Assembly (NCBI GenBank): GCA_964631295.1
Contig: CAZVXI010000005.1
Location: 1 to 40,518 of the forward strand
DNA length: 40,518 nt
From: CAZVXI01 sp964631295
Lineage (GTDB): Bacteria > Planctomycetota > Phycisphaerae > Phycisphaerales > SM1A02
Direction: 5' to 3'
Shown here in pieces: positions 17,127 through 25,832 of this stretch. A model generated the notes under the pieces. The model saw nothing but the letters and a program-made list of their open reading frames with translations. It searched no databases and was not told the origin of the DNA. Positions within the stretch are counted from its first letter, which is position 1; every line of letters starts with the position of its first letter. A program made the translations under genes and the position numbers.

Positions 17127-18221
17127 TCAGGTTGTACAGCCCGGCATGATGAGCATCGCGTCGCCGTAACTGTAGAAGCGATATTCCCGTTGGATGGCTT
17201 CTGCGTAGATGTCGTGCATTCGTTTCAGCCCGATCTTCGCTGCAACGAGGGCAAGCAGCGTTGAGCGTGGCAGGTGGAAATTCGTGAGCAAACCGTCAAC
17301 GCACCTGAACTCGTAGCCCGGGGTGATCATCAGATCAGTCTCCGCTTCCATCGGACATCCCGAGATCCAGTCCTTCACTGATTCAAGAGCCCGTGTCGTG
17401 GTCGTCCCGACAGCGAACAAGCGTCCAGCTCTGTTTCGGGTGGCTTGAATCGCGTCCTTTGCAGCAGCCGGCACGACGAATCGCTCGGCGTGCATTGCGT
17501 GGTCAGTGAGCTCGTCACTCGTCACGGGCTTGAACGTGCCGGCACCGACTGCGAGAGTAATCTCGGTTCGCCGGATTCCGGCTGAATCCAGTCGATTCAG
17601 CAAATCACGGGTGAAGTGCAGGCCCGCCGTTGGAGCAGCCACAGACGCGCCCACGCCAGCCGCGTAGACCGTTTGGTACCATTGCTGGTCGGCATCGTCG
17701 ATCGGCTCCGACTCATCTCTCCGGCGAGCCTGCAGGATGTATGGCGGCAGTGGCGTTCGACCAACACGATCCAGCACATCGGGCGAGGAGGGACGGACGT
17801 GCCAGATTGCCTCGCCTTGCTCCTCGAGAACAAGGTGGTCTGGAGTGTCCGCTCCGGATTTATCCAGCAGAGTGATCACCATCTTCGATCGGAGGCGCCC
17901 GTTCGAGCGGAGCATCACCTGCCATCGCTCGCCTGAACGATCGAGCACCAGAGCTTCGACGCGTCCGCCAGTATCTTCCCGACGCCCAACCAGTCGGGCT
18001 GGGATGACCCGCGTGTTGTTCGTGACCAGTAAGTCGTCTGGCGTGAGGTACTCAGGCAGATCACGCACGTGGCCGTGTTCAGTTCGGTCGGAATGCACAA
18101 CGAGCATTCGTGCTGAGTCGCGCGGCTCGACAGGTACGCGCGCGATCAGCCGTTGCGGCAATTTGTAGTCGAGTTGAGCTGTTCGGAGTGAGCCAGCGTT
18201 GGTTTGGCCGGATGTTGCCAT
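17127..18221 (-). CDS. queA: S-adenosylmethionine:tRNA ribosyltransferase-isomerase QueA
   Basis: 364 residues. QueA transfers and isomerises the ribose of SAM onto preQ1 in tRNA, giving epoxyqueuosine at position 34. Seen: LDYKLPQRLIARVPVEPRDSARML at the N-terminus, DLLVTNNTRVIPARL, GRTPLPPYI, YQTVYA, the active-site region SVAAPTAGLHFT, VGAGTFKPV, and LTNFHLPRSTLLALVAA with FYSYGDAMLI near the end. All are standard for the family and length is normal. It lies 65 bases upstream of murE in the same direction and may be co-transcribed. No tgt or other queuosine gene is in the window. Confidence 0.95.
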   Translation of the reverse strand: MATSGQTNAGSLRTAQLDYKLPQRLIARVPVEPRDSARMLVVHSDRTEHGHVRDLPEYLTPDDLLVTNNTRVIPARLVGRREDTGGRVEALVLDRSGERWQVMLRSNGRLRSKMVITLLDKSGADTPDHLVLEEQGEAIWHVRPSSPDVLDRVGRTPLPPYILQARRRDESEPIDDADQQWYQTVYAAGVGASVAAPTAGLHFTRDLLNRLDSAGIRRTEITLAVGAGTFKPVTSDELTDHAMHAERFVVPAAAKDAIQATRNRAGRLFAVGTTTTRALESVKDWISGCPMEAETDLMITPGYEFRCVDGLLTNFHLPRSTLLALVAAKIGLKRMHDIYAEAIQREYRFYSYGDAMLIMPGCTT

Positions 18222-18415
18222 GCTTAAACCGTATGCTGCAGAACCCGTCTTCGATTTGCATCATCCTGAAGATTCCGCGGATGCTGTCCAAGTGGTACAT
18301 CCGCGGCAGTCATTTTCAAGGCCCGATTCGCGGACGAAAGCGTCGTTCTTATCGGGTTCTGGAGGCGACCTCGGACTCTCGACACTGCCGGTTCGATGCG
18401 TGCACCTGATAGTCC
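18222..18415. other. divergent intergenic region, queA / small hypothetical gene
   Basis: 194 bases between the queA start and the next plus-strand reading frame. Short open frames cross it, but none has coding character or a ribosome site that I trust. It should hold the queA promoter; I see no convincing -35/-10 pair. Confidence 0.4.
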
Positions 18416-18712
18416 ATGGGATCAACCATCTCAGGAAGCACTCAGTTGTATTGTTGCCATCAGTTCGATTGGCAAACATGTGCACCCTCGCAGCCAGTGC
18501 AGCCGATTAGCCAAGGCCGGTCAGACTTGGAAGATGAACCTGGGCCGCCAATGGTCGGCAAGCGCAGCACCGAACGCCCGGACTACGCGGTCCAGCCGAT
18601 CGGCGAGATGCCCGACCGTACGTCGATCGAACCGCCGCCCGAGATTCCGCAGCGGATCAGCAACTATCCCCGGGTCACGAACCTCGGGACGTTGCTCGAT
18701 GTGCTTGCGTGA
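18416..18712 (+). CDS. small hypothetical protein, 98 residues
   Basis: I do not recognise this gene. The predicted protein has two adjacent cysteines and one further cysteine in the first 25 residues (YCCHQFDWQTC), a proline- and glutamate-rich middle with no hydrophobic span, and a C-terminal segment RISNYPRVTNLGTLLDVLA that looks like a real folded or binding motif. The proline-rich middle could be a linker. There is no clear Shine-Dalgarno site. Its last 38 bases overlap the convergent zincin gene, which is more than elsewhere in the window and counts against one of the two ends. Could be spurious. Confidence 0.4.
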   Translation: MGSTISGSTQLYCCHQFDWQTCAPSQPVQPISQGRSDLEDEPGPPMVGKRSTERPDYAVQPIGEMPDRTSIEPPPEIPQRISNYPRVTNLGTLLDVLA

Positions 18713-19277
18713 ACCTCTCAGGGGTTGAAAGGAATGGGGCGAGTTCCGGAGGAATGCGTTTCAGGCCACGGCGTGCTGCCTTCTGCAGCGCGTAGTGCAG
18801 CGACTCATGCATGCGCGTTTCCACCGCTCGTGTGACGTTGAAGTTCAACGACCGCATCGTGTCAAGCGACCATCGCCAGGCGTGGTACTCCTCCAGACAA
18901 CGCGGCTTATACGCCCCCAAACCGATCGCGTGATGGCCCACCTCGTGCAGGAAGATGGCACAACTCATCGGCCCGCGTGGATACGGCGACTCGATCAAAC
19001 GGCTCACTGTTCCGTCCGCGTAGTAGACCTCCCACGCGCAACCACTGCTGCTCGACCGCCACTTGCGCACGCGCAGGCCGTACCGCTGCTTCATTTGCCA
19101 AACGACGGCATCGTATCTTCGCTGCATCGGCAACTGTCGATCAGCTGGATCGTCGTTCTCCGTGGACGCCGATGAAGCAGTCTCCAGAGGACGCGGTTGT
19201 TCCGCAAGCGGCTTTCGCGCAGCGCCCGGCCGAGCGGGTCGCAGCAACTCCCAGAGATTGGACGCGAGCCAGGTCAT
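18675..19277 (-). CDS. small HExxH zincin-like metallopeptidase
   Basis: 200 residues. The zinc-binding motif FLHEVGHHAIGLG places His111, Glu112 and His115 for metal and catalysis; Glu129/Glu130 in KPRCLEEYHAW, 14-15 residues on, is a likely third ligand as in gluzincins. The first 50 residues are Pro/Ala/Ser-rich and probably disordered; there is no signal peptide, so the protein should be cytosolic. Its ATG overlaps the fmt stop as ATGA (19274-19277), making it the third gene of def-fmt-zincin. That position suggests a link with nascent-protein processing or with stress control, but nothing in the sequence names a substrate. The family is not one I can name with certainty. Confidence 0.75.
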   Translation of the reverse strand: MTWLASNLWELLRPARPGAARKPLAEQPRPLETASSASTENDDPADRQLPMQRRYDAVVWQMKQRYGLRVRKWRSSSSGCAWEVYYADGTVSRLIESPYPRGPMSCAIFLHEVGHHAIGLGAYKPRCLEEYHAWRWSLDTMRSLNFNVTRAVETRMHESLHYALQKAARRGLKRIPPELAPFLSTPERFTQAHRATSRGS

Positions 19278-20212
19278 AGCGGCATGAACCTCTCGCCGGC
19301 GTGAACATCATGGCCATGGCAATATGCTTCGAAAGTCATGGCTTTGCCGCCGGGCGGCTGAACAGACAGCAAACGAATCGCGCCCTCGCCGCACGCGACA
19401 CACAGGTCTTGTTGAATCATGCCTGGCATTGCCAGCGAGTCGCGTGAACTGGCCAGGTCCACGCGGAGCAGCTTCAATCGCTCACCCTCCAGTTGCACAG
19501 TGCATCCGGGCCACGGTGTCAAACCGTGCACTCTCGCTCGCACAGCGTCGGCCGGTTCAGCGAAGCTGACGGTGCCATCTGCCTTGGTTAACTTCCTGGC
19601 GTGCGTTGCCGACGATTCGTCTTGTGATTCCGGCTGCAAAGATCCATCACGAAATGCCCTGAGCACCTCCAGCACGACTTCCGGCCCGAGGTCGGCAAGC
19701 CGATCGTGCAACTCGCCGGCGGTTTCGGTCGGTTCGATGCTTGTCGTACGGCGTCCGAGGATGTCGCCTGCATCCATGCGATCTGCAAGCGTGATCACGC
19801 TGACGCCAGTGATGCGGTCGGCGTTGATAATCGCCCAGTTGATCGGTGCTGCTCCCCGATACTTTGGAAGCAGTGAACTGTGCAGGTTGATTGCAAATCG
19901 ACCGTCGAGCAATGGTTGACCGATCTTCTGCCCGTAGGCGATCACAACCAGTGCCTCCGGCTGCAACCCGGCAAGACGCGCGAGCACCGCAGGATCATTG
20001 ACGTTCTCGGGCTTGATGCACTGCACGCTCTTTTCTTGGGCAAAGCGGCCGACCGGTGTTGGCGAGAGTTCCCGTCGACGCCCTGCTGGCCGGTCAGGCT
20101 GGGTGATCACCAGTCCAACCTCATGTTCACGATGCAACATCCTCAGGGTCGGCAAGCCGAACTCACCCGATCCAAGGAACACCAGTCGCATCCGATCACC
20201 ATCCATGGCCAT
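19274..20212 (-). CDS. fmt: methionyl-tRNA formyltransferase Fmt
   Basis: 312 residues. Fmt formylates initiator Met-tRNA using 10-formyl-THF. Seen: RLVFLGSGEFGLPTL, ITQPDRPAGRRREL, the catalytic stretch INLHSSLLPKYRGAAPINWAI (Asn, His), and GVSVITLADRMDAGDIL with the essential aspartate, then a C-terminal OB-like domain with VRARVHGLTPWPG. The ATG at 20212 is used here; ATGs at 20206 and 20191 (MRLVFLG, the usual family beginning) are equally possible. It follows def by 11 bases and overlaps the zincin gene. Confidence 0.95.
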   Translation of the reverse strand: MAMDGDRMRLVFLGSGEFGLPTLRMLHREHEVGLVITQPDRPAGRRRELSPTPVGRFAQEKSVQCIKPENVNDPAVLARLAGLQPEALVVIAYGQKIGQPLLDGRFAINLHSSLLPKYRGAAPINWAIINADRITGVSVITLADRMDAGDILGRRTTSIEPTETAGELHDRLADLGPEVVLEVLRAFRDGSLQPESQDESSATHARKLTKADGTVSFAEPADAVRARVHGLTPWPGCTVQLEGERLKLLRVDLASSRDSLAMPGMIQQDLCVACGEGAIRLLSVQPPGGKAMTFEAYCHGHDVHAGERFMPL

Positions 20213-20223
20213 TCCTGGTCCCG

Positions 20224-20751
20224 TCAGAGCTGTGCTGACGCTTCAAGTGCCTTGATCGCGCGGCGATGGGCCATCCGATCGAGCGGAGAGAACTTGTCGA
20301 TGATCAGCACGCCGTTGATGTGGTCAAACTCGTGCTGCCAGACGCGTGCATCGAACTCGGCGGACTCGACCGTGAACGGCTCGCCATGCTCATCACGTGC
20401 CCGGATCCGAACGGCCGTCGGCCTGCGGACCTGCCCGCGAATATCAGGAAGCGAAAGGCATCCTTCCTCGTGTTCGATGAGCGTGGGATCGAGAACTTCA
20501 ACCACGGGATTAATGAAGACCCGATCTGGCAGATCACTCGTATCGTCATCCCCACGGGTAACGAACATCCGCAGCGGAAGCCCGACCTGTGGAGCGGCGA
20601 GGCCGATTCCCTCATCCTCGCGCATGAGTTCCAGCATGCGAGCAGCAATCGTGCGGATTTCGTCGTTGATCTCGGGAACTTCACGAGCCTTTTGGCGCAG
20701 GACGGGGTCCGGATAAACGACAATTCGCAAACTTTCCGGGCAGATGGACAT
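20224..20751 (-). CDS. def: peptide deformylase
   Basis: 175 residues. Removes the N-formyl group from nascent proteins. All three family motifs are intact: GIGLAAPQVG (residues 48-57), EEGCLSLP with metal ligand Cys98, and QHEFDHINGVL with ligands His140 and His144 and catalytic Glu141. Normal length. First gene of def-fmt-zincin. It is divergent from the helical-repeat gene across a region with a perfect palindrome. Confidence 0.96.
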   Translation of the reverse strand: MSICPESLRIVVYPDPVLRQKAREVPEINDEIRTIAARMLELMREDEGIGLAAPQVGLPLRMFVTRGDDDTSDLPDRVFINPVVEVLDPTLIEHEEGCLSLPDIRGQVRRPTAVRIRARDEHGEPFTVESAEFDARVWQHEFDHINGVLIIDKFSPLDRMAHRRAIKALEASAQL

Positions 20752-20784
20752 TTCGCGTGCATGCTATGGCACGGGAGTCTCGGC

Positions 20785-20799
20785 GTACACTGCGTGTAC
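20785..20799. promoter_or_regulatory. perfect palindrome, possible operator between def and the helical-repeat gene
   Basis: GTACAC-TGC-GTGTAC is a 6-3-6 perfect inverted repeat centred 41 bases upstream of the def start. A TTGACC follows at once at 20801, with a weak -10 (TACCTT) 17 bases further. A dyad touching a -35 box is what a repressor or activator site looks like; no regulator is known. It may also be chance. Confidence 0.4.
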
Positions 20800-20924
20800 A
20801 TTGACCTGTCCGATCTGACCTCATACCTTGAGGAGCTTGGCTGATGTTGCGAACCCGCGGTGGTCTGTCGAAATCGGGCAAGAGCAAGAACGGCCAGGGG
20901 CATGGCGCCAACAGGAGGCCCATT

Positions 20925-22430
20925 GTGGCATTGTTCCGGAAAAAGGACTCAGCTCAGGAGAGCCAGGCATCGCCCGCAGACGGCGGTGGCAAAGGCACGG
21001 GAACCGCTGGTGGCGATGGATTCGAACCCCAGCCGGAGAAGGCGCGCAAGTGGTTTGAGCACGCCCGCTCGATGGCGGATCGTTACAGCTACGACACGGC
21101 GATCTTCTACTACGCCAGCGGCATCAACCTCGATCCTGAAATGATGTCTGCTCATGAGGCGATCTACGAATGTGCGATCCAGTACACCAACCGCAGCGGG
21201 AAGCCAGCCGCCTCGAAAGACATTAAGAAGATCGAAGCAGACACCGCCGTTTCGAAGATGGCTGCAGCTGAGTATGCATGGATGATGGACATCCGTAACG
21301 CGGCACTCGGTTTGAAGGCGGTTGAACTTGCCGTCAAGGCGGAGATGTACGAAGTCGGCAATTGGATGGCAACGCATCTCTACCCGCTCATGCGGACGTA
21401 TAAGAAGATCAACAAGGCCCTCTATCTGCGTGGCAAGGAAGCATTCGCTGCGGTAAGCGCCTGGGATGAAGCCATCAAGTGCGGCGAAGCAGCGATGGCC
21501 CTTGATCCGCGCGATGCTGATCTCGAAGCAGAAATCAAGAATCTCTCCGCCCAGCGCGCGATGGATCAGGGAGGTTACGAAGAGGCAGCCAGCAAGGATG
21601 GCGGCTTCCGTGAGATGATCAAGGACGCTGACAGGCAGCGTGAACTCATGGAGGACGACTCGATCAGTGCATCAGCGAGCGTTGAGGAACGGAACCTCGA
21701 GCGCGCGAAGGCAGCGTACGAAGCCGACCCGACCGTTTCCGATTCGATCAATAAATACGCGGCAGCGCTGCGCCGAACCGAGACTCCCGAAAATCTGGAA
21801 ATCGCACGCGACGTTCTGATGAAAGGATATGAGGCAACGCGCGAGTATCGCTTCCGGATGGCGGCGGGTGACATTCAGATACGGGCGCTTCGTCGAAAGG
21901 AGCGTGCGCTCAGAGATCGCGTTGGCGATGGCGATGCATCGGCAAATGCTGAACTTGAATCGATCCGCAGGGAGCGACTTGAACTGGAATCTGCCGAGTA
22001 CAATGAGCGCGTCAAGAAATACCCGACCGACCGAGTGATGAAGTACGACCTGGGCAAGGTCGAATTCGAGTTGGGCAACGTTCAGAATGCAATGGCCTGC
22101 TTTCAGGCCTCCAAGGACGAACCCCGCTACAAGGTTCGCGCCGCTCATATGCTGGGGCAGTGCTTCGCTCTGGAGGGTTGGCATCTCGATGCCATCGCGG
22201 AATACCGCGAAGCAATCGCAGCGATCGACGCTACTGAGAAGGATCGCGAAATTGAGGTACGGTACGATCTCATGATCTCGCTGCTCGAGAATGCGAAAGT
22301 CGAGCGATCATTGGATGATGCGAGAAATGCTCGCGAGATATGCTCGTCGATCGCGCGGAAGGACATCACTTATCGGGACATTCGTGAGAAGCGGAATGAA
22401 ATCGAGCAGGTCATAAAGGATCTCACCTGA
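20925..22430 (+). CDS. large helical-repeat (TPR-like) cytosolic protein
   Basis: 501 residues, almost all helix. After a basic start (MALFRKKDS) and a Gly/Ala/Asp-rich linker (about residues 10-40) there is a long array of TPR-like helices, for example SYDTAIFYYASGINLDPEMM, AWDEAIKCGEAAMALDP and GNVQNAMACFQASK near the end, broken by a charged coiled-coil segment around residues 320-380. No membrane span or signal. The start is decided by AGGAGG (20913-20918), six bases before GTG at 20925; the in-frame ATG at 20844 would add 27 basic residues and has no such site. Probably a scaffold; partner unknown. kdsB follows after 23 bases. Confidence 0.8.
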   Translation: MALFRKKDSAQESQASPADGGGKGTGTAGGDGFEPQPEKARKWFEHARSMADRYSYDTAIFYYASGINLDPEMMSAHEAIYECAIQYTNRSGKPAASKDIKKIEADTAVSKMAAAEYAWMMDIRNAALGLKAVELAVKAEMYEVGNWMATHLYPLMRTYKKINKALYLRGKEAFAAVSAWDEAIKCGEAAMALDPRDADLEAEIKNLSAQRAMDQGGYEEAASKDGGFREMIKDADRQRELMEDDSISASASVEERNLERAKAAYEADPTVSDSINKYAAALRRTETPENLEIARDVLMKGYEATREYRFRMAAGDIQIRALRRKERALRDRVGDGDASANAELESIRRERLELESAEYNERVKKYPTDRVMKYDLGKVEFELGNVQNAMACFQASKDEPRYKVRAAHMLGQCFALEGWHLDAIAEYREAIAAIDATEKDREIEVRYDLMISLLENAKVERSLDDARNAREICSSIARKDITYRDIREKRNEIEQVIKDLT

Positions 22431-22453
22431 AGCATTGGCAGGCAGGTTGCGCT

Positions 22454-23191
22454 TTGCACGTTGTTGCCATCATCCCGGCCCGCTTTGGATCAACACGTTT
22501 CCCGGGCAAGGCGCTTGCCGACGCAACCGGCAAGACATTGGTCGAGCACGTCTATCAGCGTGCGCGATCAGCATCGTCGATTCAACACGCTTTTGTCGCG
22601 ACAGATGATGATCGTATCGAACAGGCAGTGCTTGCATTCGGAGGACAGTGCATCCGCACTCGCCCAGACCATCCCAATGGAACCAGCCGGATCGTCGAAG
22701 CGATAGCCATGATCGATCCCGAGGCGAACGTCGTCGTGAACGTGCAAGGCGATGAGCCAGAGATTGAATCCTCGCTGATTGACGAAGCTGTGGCTGTCCT
22801 GCGTTCGCATGAGGAATGCGATGTTGCAACGCTCGCGAGCCCGATCGAATCTGTTGTTGAGGCTGATGATCCGAACATCGTCAAAGTCGCGCTGGACCAG
22901 AGAGGCCGCGCGATGCTGTTCACACGGGCGAAGGTACCCCACGCCCGTTCCGGCGATCCCCGCCGACTCAAACACATCGGACTGTACGTGTATCGTCGAT
23001 CGTTCCTTGAGAAGTACGATTCGCTCGGACCGACACCTCTGGAACAGGCAGAGCAGCTTGAGCAGTTGCGAATCCTGGAGCACGGGTTCACGATCGCAGT
23101 CGGGGTAACGCAACGCTCGACACCTGCTGGCATTGATACGCCGGAACAGTATGAGGCATTCGTTCATCGCTGGCGGACAGCCAATACCTGA
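22454..23191 (+). CDS. kdsB: 3-deoxy-manno-octulosonate cytidylyltransferase KdsB
   Basis: 245 residues. Activates Kdo as CMP-Kdo for lipopolysaccharide inner core. Seen: VAIIPARFGSTRFPGKAL nucleotide-binding N-terminus, FVATDDDRI, VVVNVQGDEPEIE with the metal-binding aspartate, HIGLYVYRRSFLEKY, and LEQAEQLEQLRILEHGF, all family hallmarks. The only start in reach is TTG at 22454, which puts the PAR motif at the expected distance; the ribosome site is weak. It is evidence for an LPS-bearing outer membrane. No other Kdo or lipid A gene is in the window. Confidence 0.93.
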   Translation: MHVVAIIPARFGSTRFPGKALADATGKTLVEHVYQRARSASSIQHAFVATDDDRIEQAVLAFGGQCIRTRPDHPNGTSRIVEAIAMIDPEANVVVNVQGDEPEIESSLIDEAVAVLRSHEECDVATLASPIESVVEADDPNIVKVALDQRGRAMLFTRAKVPHARSGDPRRLKHIGLYVYRRSFLEKYDSLGPTPLEQAEQLEQLRILEHGFTIAVGVTQRSTPAGIDTPEQYEAFVHRWRTANT

Positions 23192-23519
23192 GGAGTGGTG
23201 CCCACCCCTGCGATTGGCTACGGTTCTGTGATGGAGATCTCGAATTTCATTCCGAATGACTCCGATGGCGGCCTGCTTCTTGTCACGCAGCTACCGGGCA
23301 TTGCCGGGGATTTCAACGATAACAGGCGCGGCTGGGATGCCCTGCACGACACCGCACGCGGAGAGCCGCGTTGGACTCATCTCGATCGAACCAGAGGGCG
23401 TGCCCAACAGTGAACCGAAATTTGCCGACTTTTGCCAGAATTCGGACCTGAACGGGCACACCGGACGAATCTTTCGCGTATAGTTGAGAGAAGTTCTCAA
23501 CAAGATTGGACGGGTTCGC
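23192..23519. other. intergenic region upstream of feoAB
   Basis: 328 bases. Two short plus-strand frames (23195-23413 and 23256-23483) cross it, but neither has a ribosome site or a recognisable product. A TATAGT at 23479-23484 could be a -10 box and overlaps the left arm of an inverted repeat. I see no terminator for kdsB. Confidence 0.4.
23483..23501. promoter_or_regulatory. 19-bp inverted repeat upstream of feoA, possible metal-responsive operator
   Basis: GTTGAGA, five bases, TCTCAAC: perfect 7-bp arms, total 19 bp. It overlaps the possible -10 box TATAGT and lies 18 bases before the chosen feoA start. The size and position suit a Fur- or DtxR-like site, but the sequence is not the classical Fur box. 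Binding is an inference from the iron-transport genes downstream. Confidence 0.45.
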
Positions 23520-23828
23520 GTGCCAACTCTCAACCAACGAATCATCGAGCAGCCCGAGGCCGCCTTCAGGGGCGAAGCAGTTGTGCCCCTGTGTTCGCTG
23601 GGTCGAGGCTCGCAAGCCGTCGTGAATCATCGCGATATGGAATGCGAAGACTGTGACCTGCTTAATGCGATGGGCCTGACTGACCGCTGTACGTTGAGAG
23701 TGTGCCGAGTTGGTGAGCCATGCATCGTCGAGGTTCGGTCCACCCGACTGGGACTGTCGTCTTCCGTTGCGAAGAAGATCATGGTCACCTCCGTCTCCAT
23801 CAAGCCATCGGCGAGCAATCGCGGTTGA
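23520..23828 (+). CDS. feoA: FeoA-domain protein
   Basis: About 102 residues. The FeoA (SH3-like) fold can be followed from VVPLCSLGRGSQAVV through DLLNAMGLTDRCTLRVCRVGEPCIVEVRS to SVAKKIMV; family members are small cytosolic partners of FeoB. A CEDC pair before the DLLNAMG motif is unusual and could bind metal. The TTG at 23484 sits inside the inverted repeat, so I prefer GTG at 23520, with a purine-rich GGACGGG just upstream; the N-terminal 25 residues are uncertain. feoB starts six bases after the stop. Confidence 0.8.
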   Translation: MPTLNQRIIEQPEAAFRGEAVVPLCSLGRGSQAVVNHRDMECEDCDLLNAMGLTDRCTLRVCRVGEPCIVEVRSTRLGLSSSVAKKIMVTSVSIKPSASNRG

Positions 23829-23834
23829 TCGACT

Positions 23835-25826
23835 ATGTCCGAGCAGCAGACCGCCCAAGCCACGCCGGTCTCTCAACCTGCAATCCCCACCCGTCGCGTA
23901 GCGATGGTTGGGAACCCGAACACGGGCAAGACGACCCTATTCAATCGTCTCTGCGGGATTCGGGCCAAGACGGCCAACATTCCGGGAAGTACTGTTGAAG
24001 CTCACTTTGGGTCTTTCACGCACAACGATCGGTCCGTCGAGCTTGTGGACCTGCCGGGCAACTACGGCCTGAATCTCGATCGACCTGAATCGCGCATCTG
24101 CCGGGAATATCTGCGTGGCGATCTGGATGAGGCAAGGCGGCCTGATGGCGTTATCGTCGTCGCCGATGCAACCAACCTCGCGCGAAACCTGATGTTCGTC
24201 AGTCAGGCTGTTCAGCAGGGACTCCCGGCCGTCGTCGCCCTGAACATGACAGACATCGCGCAGCGACGCGGGCTCACTGTTGATGTGGATCATCTCGCAA
24301 CGCGTATCGGCTGCCCGGTCGTGGCAATCTCGGCGCGCAGCGGCGCAGGCATCGACGAACTCGTCGAATCACTGGATTCGATGACCATCGCGGATTCATC
24401 GTTGCCCGACCCGACCGATGCACTCGGCGCAGCAGAATGGGCGGACGATGTCGTTGAACACAGCATGGGTGGCGTGGATGCCATCGGTGAGCGATCCGAC
24501 ACCGTCACCGACCGGCTGGACGCAACTTTCACGCATCCGATCGTGGGCGTTGTTGCGTTTATCGCCGTGATGACAGGCTTGTTCTACACGATCTTCACGC
24601 TCGCCAGCGTGCCGATGGACCTGATTGACGTTCTGTTCACCAACCTTGGTCAATGGATCGGCGCGATACTTCCTGCAGGGCTTGTTCACGACTTCCTCGT
24701 TGATGGTGTTGTCGCCGGGGTTGCCGGCACAGTCGTATTCCTGCCGCAGATCTGCCTGCTGTTTTTTCTGCTCACACTGTTGGAAGACACCGGGTATCTC
24801 GCACGTGCAGCATTCGTGATGGACCGGGTCTTGAGACGTTTCGGCCTGCCCGGACAGTCGTTTGTCCCGCTGCTTTCTGCTCACGCGTGCGCGATTCCTG
24901 CGATCATGTCGACTCGTCTGATTCCCAACCATCGCGATCGCCTTGCGACGATTTTTGTCGCGCCCTTTATGAGTTGTTCAGCCCGGCTGCCCGTGTATGT
25001 ACTGATGATCGGGCTTCTTTTTGCAGGTCGGCCCTTGCTTGCCGGGCTTGCCTTTGCAGGGTGTTATATGCTTGGTGCAGTTGCAGCAGTCATCTCTGCA
25101 CTCATTGCACGTCGCACGATTCTCAAAGGGCCCGCGCAACCGATGGTGCTCGAGTTGCCCTCGTACAAGTTACCCTCCTTGAGGAACGCGCTGTTTACCA
25201 CCTACGACCGAAGTATGGTCTTTTTGAAGCAGGCGGGCACCGTCATCGTCTGCATCTGTATTGTGCTGTGGTGGCTCGGCGAGTTTCCGCGGAGTGAACC
25301 GCCGGCAGAGGCAACTGCCCTGCGCACGCAGGCCGCCGAGATCGCGCCTGCCCAACCGAGTGAAGCGGAATCGCTCCGGACGGAAGCCGATGTGCTCGAG
25401 GCCCGGCATGCCAAAGCCAACAGCTTTGTGGGGATGATCGGACGGACGATCGAGCCTGTCATGAAGCCGCTCGGGTACGACTGGCAACTGTCCATCGGCG
25501 TACTGAGCAGTCTCCTCGCTCGCGAGGTGTTCGTTTCGACCATGGCTGTTGTCGTTGCTGGAGAAGAGGACGGGGAGGATGACTCAATCCGACGACAAAT
25601 CGAACAGGCAAAACGAAGCGATGGGTCGCCTATCTTTGATACGCCGACCAGCGCGAGTCTGCTTATCTACTACGTGCTGGCAATGCAGTGTCTGCCGACG
25701 CTCGCTGTCACGAAGCGTGAGACGGGCAGTTGGAAGTGGGCTGCAGCACAGCTTGTCTACATGACAGGACTCGCATATGTCCTCGCAAGCATCACCTACT
25801 TTTCTCTCGCCGGTTTGGGAGCGTAG
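23835..25826 (+). CDS. feoB: ferrous iron transporter FeoB
   Basis: 663-residue inner-membrane Fe(II) transporter with N-terminal G domain. Seen: G1 GNPNTGKT (residues 26-33), the switch-I ANIPGSTVE, G3 DLPG (72-75), G4 NMTD (136-139), G5 SARSG, then a linker and a membrane domain with two Gate-like stretches (TVVFLPQICLLFFLLTLLED; SVGFHACAIPAI-type segment SAHACAIPAIMSTR). A charged, Ala/Glu-rich loop near residues 490-530 is longer than I expect. Slightly shorter than Escherichia coli FeoB. It follows feoA by six bases and a small membrane gene follows it by six. Confidence 0.95.
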   Translation: MSEQQTAQATPVSQPAIPTRRVAMVGNPNTGKTTLFNRLCGIRAKTANIPGSTVEAHFGSFTHNDRSVELVDLPGNYGLNLDRPESRICREYLRGDLDEARRPDGVIVVADATNLARNLMFVSQAVQQGLPAVVALNMTDIAQRRGLTVDVDHLATRIGCPVVAISARSGAGIDELVESLDSMTIADSSLPDPTDALGAAEWADDVVEHSMGGVDAIGERSDTVTDRLDATFTHPIVGVVAFIAVMTGLFYTIFTLASVPMDLIDVLFTNLGQWIGAILPAGLVHDFLVDGVVAGVAGTVVFLPQICLLFFLLTLLEDTGYLARAAFVMDRVLRRFGLPGQSFVPLLSAHACAIPAIMSTRLIPNHRDRLATIFVAPFMSCSARLPVYVLMIGLLFAGRPLLAGLAFAGCYMLGAVAAVISALIARRTILKGPAQPMVLELPSYKLPSLRNALFTTYDRSMVFLKQAGTVIVCICIVLWWLGEFPRSEPPAEATALRTQAAEIAPAQPSEAESLRTEADVLEARHAKANSFVGMIGRTIEPVMKPLGYDWQLSIGVLSSLLAREVFVSTMAVVVAGEEDGEDDSIRRQIEQAKRSDGSPIFDTPTSASLLIYYVLAMQCLPTLAVTKRETGSWKWAAAQLVYMTGLAYVLASITYFSLAGLGA

Positions 25827-25832
25827 TTCGCC

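Noticed and set aside
21020..21040. GGATTCGAACCCC, like the reverse complement of a tRNA T-loop
   Set aside because: It lies inside a long coding frame, and no acceptor stem, anticodon arm or CCA is found around it.
23195..23413. 72-residue frame directly after kdsB
   Set aside because: Begins three bases after the stop, but has no family features, ribosome site or clear fold; listed under the gap instead.
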